Shown: positions 40,028-51,083 of the stretch, in pieces | How the letters are laid out: each line of letters opens with the position of its first letter | Position numbering within the stretch: position 1 is the stretch's first letter | Origin: Vibrio tasmaniensis 1F-187 | Lineage (GTDB): Bacteria; Pseudomonadota; Gammaproteobacteria; Enterobacterales; Vibrionaceae | NCBI RefSeq assembly: GCF_000272405.2 | Contig: NZ_AJZM02000402.1 | Location: forward strand, 75,344 to 139,343 | DNA: 64,000 nucleotides | Reading direction: 5' to 3' | Notes under the pieces: generated by a model | The model's input: the letters and a program-made list of their open reading frames with translations, nothing else | What the model was told of the DNA's origin: nothing | Databases searched by the model: none | Position numbers and translations under genes: made by a program

Positions 40028-40950
40028 GACTGAACTCCTGATACTTGGCTCATTAACGATTGCGCACAAGACAATGAACTGTATGGGATCGCCAAAGAAA
40101 GGCTCATTTGCATAAGCTGTTGTTGCTTCTGATCAAATGCGTGACTGAGCTTTTCCTTTTCCTTGCTTGATGAAAAGTTAAACCATTGCGTTTTATTGCC
40201 GTCGGTGATCTGTTTTGAACCTTTGAAAGCAGTGACACCTTGCTCTAATGGATCGTAAAAATGCACCAAGCGAACCCGATTATGTCGACGTATTTGATTG
40301 ATAAGTGAGTAATTACTTTCGCTATAACGAACAAAATCACTGAGCATAATGATATCGCTGCCTTTCGGGCAAAGCTGATGAAGAGACTTCAGCCCATGCT
40401 CTAAGGTTGTGTTGCTGTGATTGTTTGGGTTAGTCAGCGCTGCGTTATTGATTTCTATGACTTTTTGTAAAATACGCAGCGGAGCGTGGTTGCTAGCACT
40501 GGGTTTAATCTCAATGATCTCTTGGCCAGTATCGATCACTGCACCAATACGGTCTTTTTGAGCGACGGTTAACCAGCAAAGTTGGCTGGCAAAGTGTGCG
40601 AGTTGAACCGATTTAAGCAACAAGGTTGAACCGAAAATCATACTGCTCGACAGATCTAAGAACAAAATCACAGGCTGTTCTCTTTCTTCAGAAAACAGTT
40701 TGGTGTGCGCCTTGCCTGTTCTCGCCGTGACGCGCCAATCAATGCTGCGGATATCGTCGCCCGCCTGATATTGACGAACCTCAGAGAAATTCATCCCGCG
40801 ACCTTTACGATTGCTTTCGTGCTGGCCGTTAAGTTGCGACCACAGGCTCTTGGCTGGAGGCAACCAGCGAACAGACTGCGCTTTGTATTGCAGCAGTTCG
40901 TCCAGGTTTAACGTGACGCCGTCACTATGGTTGGGTAATTGATTCTTCAT
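40024..40950 (-). CDS. DUF58 protein of the MoxR operon
   Basis: A 308-residue cytoplasmic protein with the DUF58 signature (RGMNFSEVRQYQAGDDIRSI, about 50-69, then DWRVTARTG) and a degenerate VWA-like fold with DLSSSM at about 98-103. It is normally encoded directly after MoxR. ATG 40950 lies 10 nt after the MoxR stop, with AGGGA upstream; a frame extending to 40974 overlaps MoxR and is not preferred. Confidence 0.87.
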   Translation of the reverse strand: MKNQLPNHSDGVTLNLDELLQYKAQSVRWLPPAKSLWSQLNGQHESNRKGRGMNFSEVRQYQAGDDIRSIDWRVTARTGKAHTKLFSEEREQPVILFLDLSSSMIFGSTLLLKSVQLAHFASQLCWLTVAQKDRIGAVIDTGQEIIEIKPSASNHAPLRILQKVIEINNAALTNPNNHSNTTLEHGLKSLHQLCPKGSDIIMLSDFVRYSESNYSLINQIRRHNRVRLVHFYDPLEQGVTAFKGSKQITDGNKTQWFNFSSSKEKEKLSHAFDQKQQQLMQMSLSLAIPYSSLSCAQSLMSQVSGVQS

Positions 40951-40960
40951 GCGCGTATCC

Positions 40961-41917
40961 CTATGCGCTACCAACCAACGAGAGAAGGTGTGCGATCACT
41001 TGGTTTGCAGTGACCCCTTCGGCTTGTGCGTGGTAGCTACGAAGCAGGCGGTGACGCAGTACAGGGAACGCCATCGCTTGAACATCTTGTGGAGTGACGT
41101 AATCTCGTCCTGCAAGCCAAGCGTGAGCGCGGGCACAACGGTCTAACGCGATGGTTGCACGCGGGCTAACACCCATGTCTAACCATTGATCAAGCTGGTC
41201 GCTGTATTGCTTAGGTTGGCGCGTCGCCATTACCAATCTGATGATGTACTGCTCAATGGTGTCTGCCATGTGAATGTTGAGCACTTCTTGGCGAGCTTCG
41301 AAGATAGTTTGTTGAGAAATAGGCTCTGGTTGAACTGGTTGATTGCCTTGAGCTTCGCCTCTGTTTAGGCGCAAAATCTCCAGCTCACTTTCCATGTCTG
41401 GATAAGCCACTTCTAAATGCAGCAAGAAACGGTCTAATTGAGCTTCTGGTAGCGGGTAAGTGCCTTCTTGCTCAATTGGGTTTTGCGTTGCCATTACCAA
41501 AAACAAATCGGGTAAGACATAGGTTTTTCGTCCCGCCGTCACCTGCTTCTCAGCCATCGCTTCTAGCATTGCGGCTTGCACTTTCGCCGGAGCACGGTTG
41601 ATCTCATCCGCTAGAATAAGTGAGTTGAAAATCGGGCCAGATTGGAAAGTGAATTCTCCCGTTTCTGGACGAAATATATCGGTACCCGTTAAATCAGCAG
41701 GTAACAAATCTGGCGTGAATTGAATGCGGTGGAAGTCTCCCTCGACACAGTCAGCCAATGATTTTACTGCGCGAGTTTTTGCTAGCCCGGGAGGCCCTTC
41801 AACGAGGATATGACCATCGGCCAAAAGGGCTATCATCAGCTGCTTAACAAGCTCTTTTTGACCAATGATTTGAGACTCTAGATAGTTTTGAAGGACTTCG
41901 AAATTTGTTTTGTGCAT
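40961..41917 (-). CDS. MoxR-family AAA+ ATPase
   Basis: A 318-residue ATPase with Walker A GPPGLAKT (41-48), Walker B LILADEIN (D104/E105), the sensor TQNPIEQEGTYPLPEAQLDRF region and sensor 2 (GVSPRATIAL). MoxR proteins act as chaperones that insert cofactors or activate VWA partners. It is the first gene of the operon moxR-DUF58-DUF4381-VWA-VWA/TPR-BatD. AGAGAGTCC precedes the ATG. It is divergent from the chemoreceptor at 42379. Confidence 0.93.
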   Translation of the reverse strand: MHKTNFEVLQNYLESQIIGQKELVKQLMIALLADGHILVEGPPGLAKTRAVKSLADCVEGDFHRIQFTPDLLPADLTGTDIFRPETGEFTFQSGPIFNSLILADEINRAPAKVQAAMLEAMAEKQVTAGRKTYVLPDLFLVMATQNPIEQEGTYPLPEAQLDRFLLHLEVAYPDMESELEILRLNRGEAQGNQPVQPEPISQQTIFEARQEVLNIHMADTIEQYIIRLVMATRQPKQYSDQLDQWLDMGVSPRATIALDRCARAHAWLAGRDYVTPQDVQAMAFPVLRHRLLRSYHAQAEGVTANQVIAHLLSLVGSA

Positions 41918-42378
41918 TTTGGACTCTCTGGGTATCCATTTGATTTTTATTTTGAGTATTGGTCACTGATTACTAGAAAAAAGTTCCAGTACGTTTGTGG
42001 AATTTATTTTTTCAAAATTGGAATTATTTACAAGCGGTTAACGAGAAAAACCCACTAAGCCATGGTTTGTACCATATCAATCGTTTTTTATATATCAAAG
42101 CTTCATTGGTCTGTCGTTAAGTGAGCTTCGTGGAACCTTATTGTCCAGATAATTAAAATGAATGGTTACGTTTTACTGCATTAGTCTTGCTTATAGTTTT
42201 CTCTATAGAAGAATGATTGCTTTGTTTCACCATGCTTACAAATTTTTGCGAAATACCTCTCTAGTTTGATGGTGTTTGGCCGATATATGGTGGAGAGAGT
42301 GCACTACTGGTTTAAGTGCACCAAAAAATCCTGTTCAGGATATATAAATAACGAGCGATTCTTTTTAAAGGTCCAAAT
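41918..42378. other. Intergenic region between moxR and a chemoreceptor gene
   Basis: This 461-bp divergent promoter region is AT-rich. It holds an inverted repeat GTGCACT (42299-42305)/AGTGCAC (42315-42321) and a palindrome ATCCTG-TT-CAGGAT (42329-42342) close to the chemoreceptor start. No gene or known operator was recognised. Confidence 0.6.
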
Positions 42379-44295
42379 ATGTTGAAAACTAACTCTCTGA
42401 GTATTAAACAAAAAGTTGTACTTGGAATTACCTTCGCAGTTCTTGCATCAACGGTGATTGTCGGTGCGATGGCACAAAAGCAAGCAAGAGATGTTTTGAG
42501 TCATCGATTAGTCGATATTGAGCTTCCGGGAATGTTAGAGCGAATTAATGGTGAAATTGACCGTGAAGTCTCTCAGCTATTGTTAGCTGCAGAACAAATT
42601 GCTTCGAATGAATTCATTTTTGACGCTATCGAATCGACCGATCGTGATGCCGTCTTAGAGAACAAGCTAGTAAAGCAATTGAACAATGTTCGTAACCAAT
42701 ACCAGCTAAATGATGCCTCGGTAGCAAACCGTCAAACGGCCTACTACTGGAACCAAGATGGCTTCTTGCGTCAACTCAATCAACAGCAAGATGGTTGGTT
42801 CTTTGGCTTTACGCAATCTGGCCAGCAGACAATGGTCAGTATGTTCCAAGAAGCGACAGGTGAAGTGAAAATGTTCGCTAACTACCAACAACCTTCTGGT
42901 TTAGCGATGTCTGGCTTATCGAAATCGATGGGTGACATGGTAAGTCTACTCAATAGTTTTAAGATCGAAGATACCGGTTTTGTTTTCTTAACGAATAGCC
43001 AAGGTGATGTTCAAATTCATCGCGAACGTTCGCTTAGTGATTCATCACTTCAACAACTTTACGGTCCTCAATCTAGTCAGTTGTTAAGCAAGTCAGGATT
43101 TAACCTGATTACAACGGAACATAAAGGACAAGAGTTGTTTGTCGCGAGTTTGTATGTGCCGTCAATGGATTGGTTCGTTGTTGGTGAAGTTCCGACGAGC
43201 GAAGTTTTTGCTGAGCTTGATGCAACGGCTAAACAGATGCTGATCATGACCGCTGTTGTAGCGTTAATCTTTATTCTGATGGGCGTGGTGCTAGCAAACA
43301 GTATTACTCAACCGATTAAACTTTTGGCTAAGCGATTCGGTGACCTTGGCGAAGGTGACGGTGACCTTGCTCAGCGTATCGAAGTGAAAGGCAACGATGA
43401 AATTGCACAGCTTTCAAAGGGCTTTAATGGATTCATCGAAAAGATTCACGAGTCGATGAAAGAGGTGTTTTCTACAAGCCAAGCACTTCAAGTCGCGGCT
43501 GAGAGTGTTTCTAATAAAGCACACATCACCCACGACAATAGCCAAGAGCAACGAGATCAAACTCTTCAGGTAGTTGCTGCCATTAACCAGATGGGTATGA
43601 CAATCAGCGAGATTGCATCGAATGCGGCAACGGCTGCGGAAACGGCAACACAGGCTTCAGGCAATACTGAAGTAGGCCGATCTGTGGTAAATAAAGCAAA
43701 AGACGCGATCAGCCGTTTAGCGCAAGACATCGAAAGTACAGGTCAAGTGGTAGAGCAGTTGGCTTCAACAACTCAAGACATTGGCTCTATTTTGGGTGTA
43801 ATTCGTGACATCTCTGAACAAACCAACCTACTAGCTCTGAACGCTGCTATTGAAGCTGCGCGTGCGGGTGAACAAGGTCGTGGTTTTGCCGTGGTAGCCG
43901 ATGAGGTTCGTAACCTAGCAAGCCGTACCGCAGATTCTACGGAAGAGATTCAGAAGATGATCAACCAACTGCAAAGTGATGCTAAAGATGCCGTAACGGC
44001 GATGAGTGCAGGTAAAGTGATTACACTTGAAGGTGTATCGGCGTCGGATGAAGCGGTGGATGTATTGGGTGGTATTTCAGACCGTATCGTTGATATCACT
44101 GATCGTAACACTCAAGTGGCAACGGCAACGGAAGAGCAATCAACCGTAGTCCACACCATCAACCAGAACATTGAAGAGATCAACGCGATCAACGAAGTGA
44201 CGACTGGAACCGCAGAGCAGCTTGCTGAAGCGAGCCAAGAACTTCAACAGCTTTCTTCTCGTCTAGATAAGATGGTTGGCTCGTTTAAGCTTTAA
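42379..44295 (+). CDS. Methyl-accepting chemotaxis protein (dCache-type sensor)
   Basis: A 638-residue chemoreceptor. A membrane helix (about 14-30), a ~250-residue periplasmic sensor consistent with a dCache fold (about 35-285), a second helix (about 286-307), HAMP (about 308-365) and a signalling hairpin with tip [28 protein letters not shown] precedes the ATG. Its place beside moxR parallels V. cholerae chromosome 2. The ligand is unknown; dCache domains often bind amino acids or carboxylates. It is a single-gene unit with its own terminator. Confidence 0.93.
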   Translation: MLKTNSLSIKQKVVLGITFAVLASTVIVGAMAQKQARDVLSHRLVDIELPGMLERINGEIDREVSQLLLAAEQIASNEFIFDAIESTDRDAVLENKLVKQLNNVRNQYQLNDASVANRQTAYYWNQDGFLRQLNQQQDGWFFGFTQSGQQTMVSMFQEATGEVKMFANYQQPSGLAMSGLSKSMGDMVSLLNSFKIEDTGFVFLTNSQGDVQIHRERSLSDSSLQQLYGPQSSQLLSKSGFNLITTEHKGQELFVASLYVPSMDWFVVGEVPTSEVFAELDATAKQMLIMTAVVALIFILMGVVLANSITQPIKLLAKRFGDLGEGDGDLAQRIEVKGNDEIAQLSKGFNGFIEKIHESMKEVFSTSQALQVAAESVSNKAHITHDNSQEQRDQTLQVVAAINQMGMTISEIASNAATAAETATQASGNTEVGRSVVNKAKDAISRLAQDIESTGQVVEQLASTTQDIGSILGVIRDISEQTNLLALNAAIEAARAGEQGRGFAVVADEVRNLASRTADSTEEIQKMINQLQSDAKDAVTAMSAGKVITLEGVSASDEAVDVLGGISDRIVDITDRNTQVATATEEQSTVVHTINQNIEEINAINEVTTGTAEQLAEASQELQQLSSRLDKMVGSFKL

Positions 44296-44325
44296 TAGCG
44301 GATAAACTTGCAACACTTACATTGG

Positions 44326-44360
44326 AGCCGGATTCATTTCACGTGAATCCGGCTTTTTTA
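44326..44360 (+). terminator. Terminator after the chemoreceptor
   Basis: AGCCGGATTCA and TGAATCCGGCT form a perfect 11-bp stem with a 7-nt loop and six T residues. Confidence 0.92.
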
Positions 44361-44542
44361 CGTCTGATGCTGCTTGTTACGTTTGGTATCGCTTTTTACG
44401 TTGAACGTCGCCATTCAAACCGCAGCTTTGCATTTAAGCTGACGTTCACTTGATCTGGTTTCGGGCTTTGCACCTAATCGCCCTAGCATCATAGAGCGTA
44501 AATGAGTAAAATCTCGCTAGGTTTAATATTTAGGTAAGTATC

Positions 44543-44743
44543 ATGAGCGATTTTGAAAAAGAACTAGAGCAGATGACTCAAGAGATGGGCGATGAGCCTG
44601 AAGTGAAACTTCCATCACTTGAAGAGCAAAAAGCGATCGTTGCTGAATTTAAGCGACTAGAAGCGGAAGGCAAACTGACACCTGAAGTGTTAGAACAGCA
44701 TTTTGGCCAGTTCAATAAAACAAGTGATACGCCAATTCACTAA
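44543..44743 (+). CDS. Small acidic protein of unknown function
   Basis: A 66-residue soluble protein, acidic at the N-terminus and mainly helical (LEEQKAIVAEFKRLEAEGKL, about 26-45). AGGTAAGT precedes the ATG, and a terminator hairpin follows, so it looks like a real single-gene unit. I do not recognise the family. No membrane segment, signal peptide or Cys residue is present. Confidence 0.75.
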   Translation: MSDFEKELEQMTQEMGDEPEVKLPSLEEQKAIVAEFKRLEAEGKLTPEVLEQHFGQFNKTSDTPIH

Positions 44744-44826
44744 GTTATTTACTACGATTGGTATTAAAGTTGAGCAAGCCTATATCTTTATCGTATAGAT
44801 AGGGTGGCTTTTAGCTCCAACAGATA

Positions 44827-44856
44827 AAGGTCTAGCATTCGCTAGGCCTTTTTTGT
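44827..44856 (+). terminator. Terminator after the 66-residue protein gene
   Basis: AAGGTCTAGC and GCTAGGCCTT form a stem of about 9 pairs with loop ATTC followed by a T-run. Confidence 0.8.
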
Positions 44857-44868
44857 TTTTATACTGAA

Positions 44869-44903
44869 CAGACAACAGACAACAGACAACAGACAACAGA
44901 CAA
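44869..44903. repeat. Five tandem copies of CAGACAA
   Basis: A perfect 7-bp tandem repeat, five units, directly after the terminator in the non-coding gap before malK. It is a slippage-prone microsatellite without an obvious role. Confidence 0.95.
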
Positions 44904-44950
44904 AGCGCGATCTATTTAATGAAAGTAAAACTCGTTGTCAGAAAATGAGA

Positions 44951-44977
44951 AATCCCCCTTACAAGGTAAGAGGGATT
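44951..44977 (-). terminator. Hairpin after malK
   Basis: AATCCC-C-CTTAC pairs with GTAAG-A-GGGATT with one mismatch, about 40 nt beyond the malK stop. There is no clear T-run, so it may be a weak terminator or stabilising hairpin. Confidence 0.5.
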
Positions 44978-45014
44978 CGATATGGGCAAGTTATATCCTA
45001 AAAAGACGAACCGA

Positions 45015-46127
45015 TTAGTCGGTGCCGTACTCTTTGTACAAGCGACGACATGCTCTACCATCGCTATGGAACAAGTGACAACGGTGTGCAGGAATACCAA
45101 TCGCTAGCTTGTCACCAGACTCAATCGTCAACGTGTCTGGCTGGCGATAGATAACGTCAGCATCGGCACTGTCGAGGTTTAGGTAAACTTGTGTTTCGTT
45201 ACCGAGCTTCTCGACCATCAACACATCAGCTTCAATCGTCGCATCACCTGTTTCAGCAGACAATAAGTGCTCAGGACGAACACCTAGAGACATACGGTCA
45301 CCAGCGTTGACAGTCGTGCCATCAACTGGGATCCAGAAAGTCATGCCGTTTGAAAGTTGTACCAATACGCGTTCAGCTTCAGCTTGTTCGATGTGAACCG
45401 ACATAAAGTTCATTTTTGGTGAGCCAATAAAGCCAGCAACGAAACGGTTTTGAGGATAGTGGTAAAGATCAAGAGGTTTACCCACTTGAGAAACAAAACC
45501 ACCATCAAGCACAACGATTTTATCCGCCATTGTCATCGCTTCAACTTGGTCGTGTGTTACATAAATCATGGTACAGCCCAGTTGACGCTGTAGCTTGGTG
45601 ATTTGTGAACGCATTTGAACACGAAGTGCTGCATCCAGGTTAGATAGAGGCTCATCAAGTAGGAATACGTTTGGTTGAGAAACCAAAGTACGACCAATCG
45701 CAACACGTTGACGTTGACCACCAGACAATGCTTTAGGTTGACGTTCAAGAAGGTGACCAAGCTGAAGGATTTCTGCAGCATGTTCAACACGCTTGTCAAT
45801 TTCAGCTTTATCGGCGTTTGCCAGTTTAAGACCAAAAGACATGTTGTCGTAGAGATTTAGGTGAGGGTAGAGCGCGTAAGATTGGAATACCATACCTACA
45901 CCACGTTTTGATGGCTCAACATCGTTCATGCGTTGATCACCAATGTACAAATCACCAGACGTAATATCTTCTAGACCTGCGATACAGCGTAATAGCGTCG
46001 ATTTACCACAACCTGATGGTCCAACGAATACTACGAATTCACCTTCGTTGATGTCTAAGGTTACGTCCTTAGAAATCTGTACATCACCATATGATTTATA
46101 AACGTTTTTTAACGTGACACTCGCCAT
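45015..46127 (-). CDS. malK: Maltose/maltodextrin import ATPase MalK
   Basis: A 370-residue ATPase subunit of the MalEFGK2 importer. Walker [10 protein letters not shown] (36-44), signature LSGGQRQR (about 135), Walker [13 protein letters not shown] and the C-terminal TOBE-type regulatory domain (about 240-370) are intact; in enterics that domain binds MalT and EIIA-Glc. CGAGGACAAG precedes the ATG. It is divergent from malEFG across a 665-bp control region with MalT and CRP sites. Confidence 0.96.
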   Translation of the reverse strand: MASVTLKNVYKSYGDVQISKDVTLDINEGEFVVFVGPSGCGKSTLLRCIAGLEDITSGDLYIGDQRMNDVEPSKRGVGMVFQSYALYPHLNLYDNMSFGLKLANADKAEIDKRVEHAAEILQLGHLLERQPKALSGGQRQRVAIGRTLVSQPNVFLLDEPLSNLDAALRVQMRSQITKLQRQLGCTMIYVTHDQVEAMTMADKIVVLDGGFVSQVGKPLDLYHYPQNRFVAGFIGSPKMNFMSVHIEQAEAERVLVQLSNGMTFWIPVDGTTVNAGDRMSLGVRPEHLLSAETGDATIEADVLMVEKLGNETQVYLNLDSADADVIYRQPDTLTIESGDKLAIGIPAHRCHLFHSDGRACRRLYKEYGTD

Positions 46128-46484
46128 CTAGCTTGTCCTCGATCGATCAAATTTTAAGTTTTACTGCTTATCATTATAAGGAATTTTTGGGTCAGCAGTA
46201 ACTGTAGGAATTGGTAAGTATTGAGTGAGTAAGAAAAAAGTGGGTGGGACTTGAATTCTTTAACCAAGCCCACCCGTCATAGCCAAACTGGTGCCTATTT
46301 CCCCCACATCCAGCTAAATCTCCCCCGTGATTCAATCACAGATTTAGCTCGATGCTTAATAAAGACAACAGCGGGCAGTGAAGCCAACTAAATGAAGAAT
46401 GCGTCAACGCATAACATTCGCTGGTAAAGGGTTCTTACTATCCACTCTTGGATGAATGCAGTTTCGGTGAATTCGCGTAATGGT

Positions 46485-46532
46485 ACATCCTCCCAATAGA
46501 AAATTAACTAGGGGGAGTAGGAGGGGAGGAGT
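46485..46532. promoter_or_regulatory. MalT-box cluster between malK and malE
   Basis: Two direct repeats on the plus strand, GGGGAGTAGG (46512-46521) and GGGGAGGAGT (46523-46532), each match GGGGA(T/G)GAGG at 9 of 10 positions and are 11 bp apart. A third, inverted site (46485-46494) reads GGGAGGATGT on the minus strand, identical to the element before malP. Tandem boxes in both directions are the classical arrangement of divergent MalT promoters. Confidence 0.75.
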
Positions 46533-46589
46533 AGATAAAGGGGGTTATCTATAACTGGCGATCCAGTTCAAATAAATCCACCGCATAAC

Positions 46590-46605
46590 GGTGATGTGGA
46601 TCACG
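46590..46605 (+). promoter_or_regulatory. CRP site between malK and malE
   Basis: GGTGATGTGGATCACG contains the perfect core GTGA-N6-TCAC. It lies about 60 bp from the MalT boxes, on the malE side, consistent with joint CRP-MalT activation. The remainder of the 665-bp gap (46128-46484 and 46606-46792) shows no other element I can name. Confidence 0.7.
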
Positions 46606-46792
46606 ATGAGTATCTACTTTGTGACTTCGCTCGCCAATCTTACCGGATGACGATCACGAAATTAGGCCATAATAGCTAGGGCGTAGTGGCTAGGATGATG
46701 AGCTGTCATTGATTTTCTCAGATCATAGCCTCCGAAAACTGGCTCGTCTTAATTGAATGCGCCCTACGTATAAATATAAAAAGGATATTGAC

Positions 46793-47977
46793 ATGAAAAA
46801 CGCTCTAAGCGCTGTAGCTCTAGGCACAATCGTTGCTCTGGGTTCTTTTGGTGCAAACGCTGCTATCGAAGAAGGTCAACTAACTATTTGGGTTGGTGGC
46901 GACAAAGCTTATGAAGGAATGGCTGAAGTAGGTAAACGCTTTGAAGAAGATACTGGTGTTAAAGTAACCGTCGCTTTCCCAGACAAACTAGAAGAGAAAT
47001 TCTCTCAGGTTGCAGCAGCTGGCGATGGCCCAGACATGATTTTCTACGCACACGACCGTTTTGGTGGTTTTGCTGAAGCAGGTCTTCTTGTTGATATCAA
47101 ACCTTCTAAGGAAACTAAAGAAGGTATCGTAGACTTCGCATGGGATGCTGTTTCTTACGAAGGTAAAACAATCGCTTACCCAGTCGCGGTTGAGTCAGTT
47201 TCTCTTATCTACAACAAAGCACTTGTTCCTAACCCACCTAAGTCTTGGGAAGAGATCCCTGCACTAAACGCTAAGCTTCAAAAAGATGGCAAGAAAGCAA
47301 TCATGTGGCCTCTACGTGGTGGCGCTTACTTTACATGGCCTCTACTTGCAGCTGACGGCGGTTACGCGTTCAAGCAAACAGCGGAAGGTTACGACATTAA
47401 AGATGCAGGCGTAGCGACTGACGGTGTTCAGAAGTCTCTAGGTTTCATTGAGAAGATGGTAAAAGACAAAGTTATTTCTGCGGATATGGATTACTCAGTT
47501 GCTGAGTCTGAATTCGTAGCAGGTAACGTTGCAATGACAATTAACGGTCCTTGGGGCTGGGCAAACATCGAGAAAGCTGGCGTAGATTACGGCGTAGCAA
47601 CATTGCCTAAGTTCAACGGTAAAGCGTCTAAGCCATTCGTTGGTGTATGGGCTGGTGGTATCAGCACCGCTTCTCCAAACCGTGATCTAGCCGTTGAGTT
47701 TATGGAAAACTACCTACTAACTGATGAAGGTATGAAGAGCTTGAACGACGACAAGCCACTAGGCGCTGTTGCTCTTAACTCTTTCCAACGTCAACTAGAC
47801 AGCGACACTCGTATTGCAGCAACAATGGATAACGCGATGAACGGCGAAATCATGCCTAACATCCCTCAGTTCACAACATTCTGGTACAGCATGGAAGAAG
47901 CTATTGGCAACGTAGTTGATAGCCGTCAATCAGTAGAGCAAGCACTAAAAGGTGCTGAAGCTCGAATGACTAAGTAA
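46793..47977 (+). CDS. malE: Maltose/maltodextrin-binding periplasmic protein
   Basis: A 394-residue periplasmic receptor. The signal peptide ([23 protein letters not shown]) is followed by the mature start [20 protein letters not shown], closely matching E. coli MalE, including the later [17 protein letters not shown] segment. It delivers maltose and maltodextrins to MalFGK2. ATG 46793 has AAAGGA 7 nt upstream; an in-frame ATG at 46757 would place 12 extra residues before the signal peptide. An attenuating hairpin separates it from malF. Confidence 0.96.
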   Translation: MKNALSAVALGTIVALGSFGANAAIEEGQLTIWVGGDKAYEGMAEVGKRFEEDTGVKVTVAFPDKLEEKFSQVAAAGDGPDMIFYAHDRFGGFAEAGLLVDIKPSKETKEGIVDFAWDAVSYEGKTIAYPVAVESVSLIYNKALVPNPPKSWEEIPALNAKLQKDGKKAIMWPLRGGAYFTWPLLAADGGYAFKQTAEGYDIKDAGVATDGVQKSLGFIEKMVKDKVISADMDYSVAESEFVAGNVAMTINGPWGWANIEKAGVDYGVATLPKFNGKASKPFVGVWAGGISTASPNRDLAVEFMENYLLTDEGMKSLNDDKPLGAVALNSFQRQLDSDTRIAATMDNAMNGEIMPNIPQFTTFWYSMEEAIGNVVDSRQSVEQALKGAEARMTK

Positions 47978-47995
47978 CAACCAAGCACTACCTTT

Positions 47996-48030
47996 TAAGG
48001 AGGGGGCAACCTCTCCTTACTTTTCTATTT
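47996..48030 (+). terminator. Attenuator hairpin between malE and malF
   Basis: TAAGGAG and CTCCTTA, with inner GG/CC pairs, form a compact stem-loop followed by a T-rich stretch (CTTTTCTATTTTT), 19 nt after malE. It should give more MalE than MalFG, the role played in E. coli by REP sequences. Confidence 0.75.
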
Positions 48031-48055
48031 TTATATCTCGTTAGCAGGTTCCTCT

Positions 48056-49627
48056 ATGCAGTCAGTTCAAGGTTCAGATGCGATCCCGGCACCATCAAGC
48101 CTTCCAGGCAGTAAAAGCGTCTTCATCAAATGGGGGTTGCTTGGTAGTGTTGGCTTAATTAATGGCTACGCTACAATTTTAATGTATTCTCGCGGTGAGC
48201 TCGCATTTGCGCTGCTTACTGTGATTTTAACGGCTTTGGCTCTTTACATTTTTGGTAGTAAGAAAACTTACGCCCACCGTTATATTTACCCCGGTATTGC
48301 CGGAATGATCTTATTCATTCTTTTCCCACTGGCATATACCGTAGGGCTTGCGTTTACTAACTACAGCGCAAAAAACCAGCTCTCTCTAGAGCGTACTCAA
48401 ACCGTTCTTTTAGACCGTTCATTCCAAAGCGGTGAAAGCTACCCATTCACTTTGTACAAAACAGATAACGGTCACCAGATCGTTGTGAAAGATGGCGACC
48501 AGCTGTTAGCAACTGATGTATTTTCTCTGGAAGGCATGACATCAACAGAGATGGACCTATCTGCAATTGACTCTGTACAAGGTGAAAAAGAGAAGATCAA
48601 AGCGATCATCCAAAATCGCTCTGTGATCAGTGGTGTCGATTTCCATCTGCCAAATGGTGATGACATCCGCATGAGCGGCTTACGTAAATTTGCTGCCGTT
48701 GCACCGCTTTACACTCTTCAAGATGACGGGGAAACGTTATACAACAATGAATCTGGTGAAATATTGAAACCAAACATGGAAGTGGGTTTCTACCAACCGG
48801 TTGACGAGAAAGGTGAGTTTATCGGTAACACCATTTCTCCAGGATTTGTTGTAGACATTGGTACAGCCAACTTTGAACGTGTTTGGAAAGATGACGGCAT
48901 CAAAGAACCGTTTATCAGCATCTTTATTTGGACGGTTGTGTTCTCCATTTGTACGGTAGCCTTCACACTTGCAATTGGTTTGGTTCTGGCAAACGTTGTG
49001 CAGTGGGAAGAGCTGAAAGGCCGTGCTGTGTATCGTGTTCTACTAATTTTGCCTTACGCCGTACCAGCATTTATCTCGATTCTTATCTTTAAGGGCCTAT
49101 TCAACCAGAGCTTTGGTGAGATTAACATGGTGCTTGAGAGTATCTTTGGTTTAAGCCCAAACTGGTTCTCCGACCCGATCTTAGCGAAATCCATGGTGTT
49201 GATTGTTAACACTTGGCTAGGCTTCCCTTACATGATGATTCTATGTATGGGTCTACTAAAAGCGATTCCTGAAGATTTGTACGAAGCGTCAGCAATCGAT
49301 GGTGCTAACTTCCTTGATAACTTCAAGCGAATCACTTTTCCATTGATGATAAAACCGTTAACACCACTATTGATTGCAGCGTTTGCCTTTAACTTCAATA
49401 ACTTTGTAATGATTCAACTATTGACGAACGGTGGCCCGAACATGATTGGTACTTCTGAGCCAGCGGGTTACACAGACTTGCTTGTAAGCTACACGTACCG
49501 AATTGCATTCGAAGGCGGCGGCGGTCAAGACTTTGGTCTAGCAAGTGCAATCGCAACGCTTATCTTCCTATTGGTTGGTGCCCTAGCGTTACTAAACCTT
49601 CGTTTCACTAAATTGACTCAAGATTAA
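48056..49627 (+). CDS. malF: Maltose ABC transporter permease MalF
   Basis: A 523-residue inner-membrane permease. Three N-terminal helices (about 22-40, 44-65, 78-98) are followed by the large periplasmic P2 loop typical of MalF (about 100-280), then five more helices. The EAA loop [20 protein letters not shown] contacts MalK. The start has only AGG 8 nt upstream. The stop lies 11 nt before malG. Confidence 0.95.
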   Translation: MQSVQGSDAIPAPSSLPGSKSVFIKWGLLGSVGLINGYATILMYSRGELAFALLTVILTALALYIFGSKKTYAHRYIYPGIAGMILFILFPLAYTVGLAFTNYSAKNQLSLERTQTVLLDRSFQSGESYPFTLYKTDNGHQIVVKDGDQLLATDVFSLEGMTSTEMDLSAIDSVQGEKEKIKAIIQNRSVISGVDFHLPNGDDIRMSGLRKFAAVAPLYTLQDDGETLYNNESGEILKPNMEVGFYQPVDEKGEFIGNTISPGFVVDIGTANFERVWKDDGIKEPFISIFIWTVVFSICTVAFTLAIGLVLANVVQWEELKGRAVYRVLLILPYAVPAFISILIFKGLFNQSFGEINMVLESIFGLSPNWFSDPILAKSMVLIVNTWLGFPYMMILCMGLLKAIPEDLYEASAIDGANFLDNFKRITFPLMIKPLTPLLIAAFAFNFNNFVMIQLLTNGGPNMIGTSEPAGYTDLLVSYTYRIAFEGGGGQDFGLASAIATLIFLLVGALALLNLRFTKLTQD

Positions 49628-49638
49628 GGAGCACGACA

Positions 49639-50529
49639 ATGGCTATGGTACAAGGTAAGAGCCTTAAATACCGAGTATGGGCAACGCATATTGCGCTGTG
49701 GTGCTTCTTAGCGCTAATTATTTTCCCACTACTGATGATTATTGCTATCTCATTCCGCGAAGGTAACTTTGCAACCGGTAGCTTGATTCCAGATAACCCA
49801 TCTTTGGAGCACTGGAAATTGGCTCTGGGTATGTCCGTGACGAATGCTGATGGCTCAGTTACTCCGCCTCCATTCCCAGTACTGACTTGGCTGTGGAACT
49901 CAATAAAAGTAGCGGGTATTACGTCAATTCTTATTGTGACACTGTCGACAACATCGGCTTACGCATTTGCTCGTATGCGCTTTAAAGGTAAAGAAACTAT
50001 CCTGAAAGCGATGATGATTTTTCAAATGTTCCCTGCGGTATTGGCTCTAGTGGCTATCTACGCACTGTTCGACAAATTAGGGCAATACATCCCATTCTTA
50101 GGCTTGAACACGCATGGCGGTCTGATCTTCTCGTACTTGGGCGGTATTGCATTGCACGTTTGGACGATTAAGGGCTACTTTGAGACGATTGATAACTCTT
50201 TGGAAGAAGCTGCAGCATTAGATGGCGCAACACCTTGGCAAGCGTTCAGATTGGTTCTATTACCACTGTCAGTACCCATCCTAGCGGTTGTATTCATTTT
50301 ATCTTTCATTGGTGTTGTTGGTGAGGTACCAGTTGCTTCCATCCTATTATCGGACGTGAACTCTTACACGCTAGCGGTAGGTATGCAGCAGTACCTATAT
50401 CCTCAGAACTACTTATGGGGCGACTTTGCGGCAGCGGCTGTACTTTCCGCACTTCCGATTACTATCGTGTTCTTACTGGCTCAGCGTTGGTTAGTTGGCG
50501 GTTTGACGTCGGGTGGTGTAAAAGGATAA
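49639..50529 (+). CDS. malG: Maltose ABC transporter permease MalG
   Basis: A 296-residue permease with six helices and the EAA loop [20 protein letters not shown]; the C-terminus ([10 protein letters not shown]) matches the MalG tail that enters the channel in E. coli. AAGGAG lies 7 nt before the ATG. In V. cholerae the sRNA MicX arises from the 3' part and 3'UTR of this gene (VCA0943). Confidence 0.95.
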   Translation: MAMVQGKSLKYRVWATHIALWCFLALIIFPLLMIIAISFREGNFATGSLIPDNPSLEHWKLALGMSVTNADGSVTPPPFPVLTWLWNSIKVAGITSILIVTLSTTSAYAFARMRFKGKETILKAMMIFQMFPAVLALVAIYALFDKLGQYIPFLGLNTHGGLIFSYLGGIALHVWTIKGYFETIDNSLEEAAALDGATPWQAFRLVLLPLSVPILAVVFILSFIGVVGEVPVASILLSDVNSYTLAVGMQQYLYPQNYLWGDFAAAAVLSALPITIVFLLAQRWLVGGLTSGGVKG

Positions 50530-50730
50530 GCTGTCCTTATAAGAAAGACAAAAGAGCGACCGTTAGGTCGCTCTATATTGGCATTTTTATTACATCACTT
50601 GGTTTGGCCGCCGATCAGTAATAAAAATAACCCTCAGGTTACGCATAGCTGGCTACTAATCAGGTTCCTTACGCTATTAATGATTAGTGGTTTTTGTAAC
50701 TCTAACCCAGGTACTTACTTGGGTTTTTTT
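50530..50730 (+). ncRNA. micX: Probable MicX-like sRNA in the malG 3' region
   Basis: The 200 nt after malG contain no convincing gene but three hairpins in series: AGAGCGACC/GGTCGCTCT (50553-50574), ACTAATCA/TGATTAGT (50655-50688), and a terminator ACCCAGGT/ACTTGGGT with seven T residues (50705-50730). The first lacks a good T-run, so transcripts should run on to the last. V. cholerae MicX overlaps vca0943 (malG) and is processed to a stable form made mostly of its 3'UTR; synteny and the late terminator support a homologue. Its sequence could not be aligned here. The rest of the gap to 51083 shows nothing else. Confidence 0.6.
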
Positions 50731-51083
50731 ATGCCCGCTACTTTTATCTCTATCTCTATCTCAGTCTTTTTGGTTTCTTTCAGTCATTAAATACTGAAGT
50801 ACCTCTTTCCTGGATTTTTCCGGTTTCATCTCTCTAATTGAAGACATCAACGAGTCTCACAAATCAGACACTCAGTATAGGGGGCCACAGCTCTATTGAT
50901 ATATGTGTAATATTTCCATGCGTGATACTTCAATAATTTGCATGCAACGGATCGGTCTATTACACAGAAAGTGCCTATAAAGGCAGGCTCGTGTTAATTT
51001 TTGTGGTGGGTATTCTCGGTAGTTATTGATTTAGTGGTAAATATTTCAAAAAGGGAAGGAGAAAAGGAAGAGGTGATGTGAGA

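Noticed and set aside
44869..44903. CAGACAA repeats as a CRISPR-like array
   Set aside because: Units are 7 bp and directly adjacent without spacers; it is a plain microsatellite.
50578..50790. 70-codon plus-strand frame after malG
   Set aside because: It runs through the proposed sRNA hairpins and terminator and has no ribosome site.
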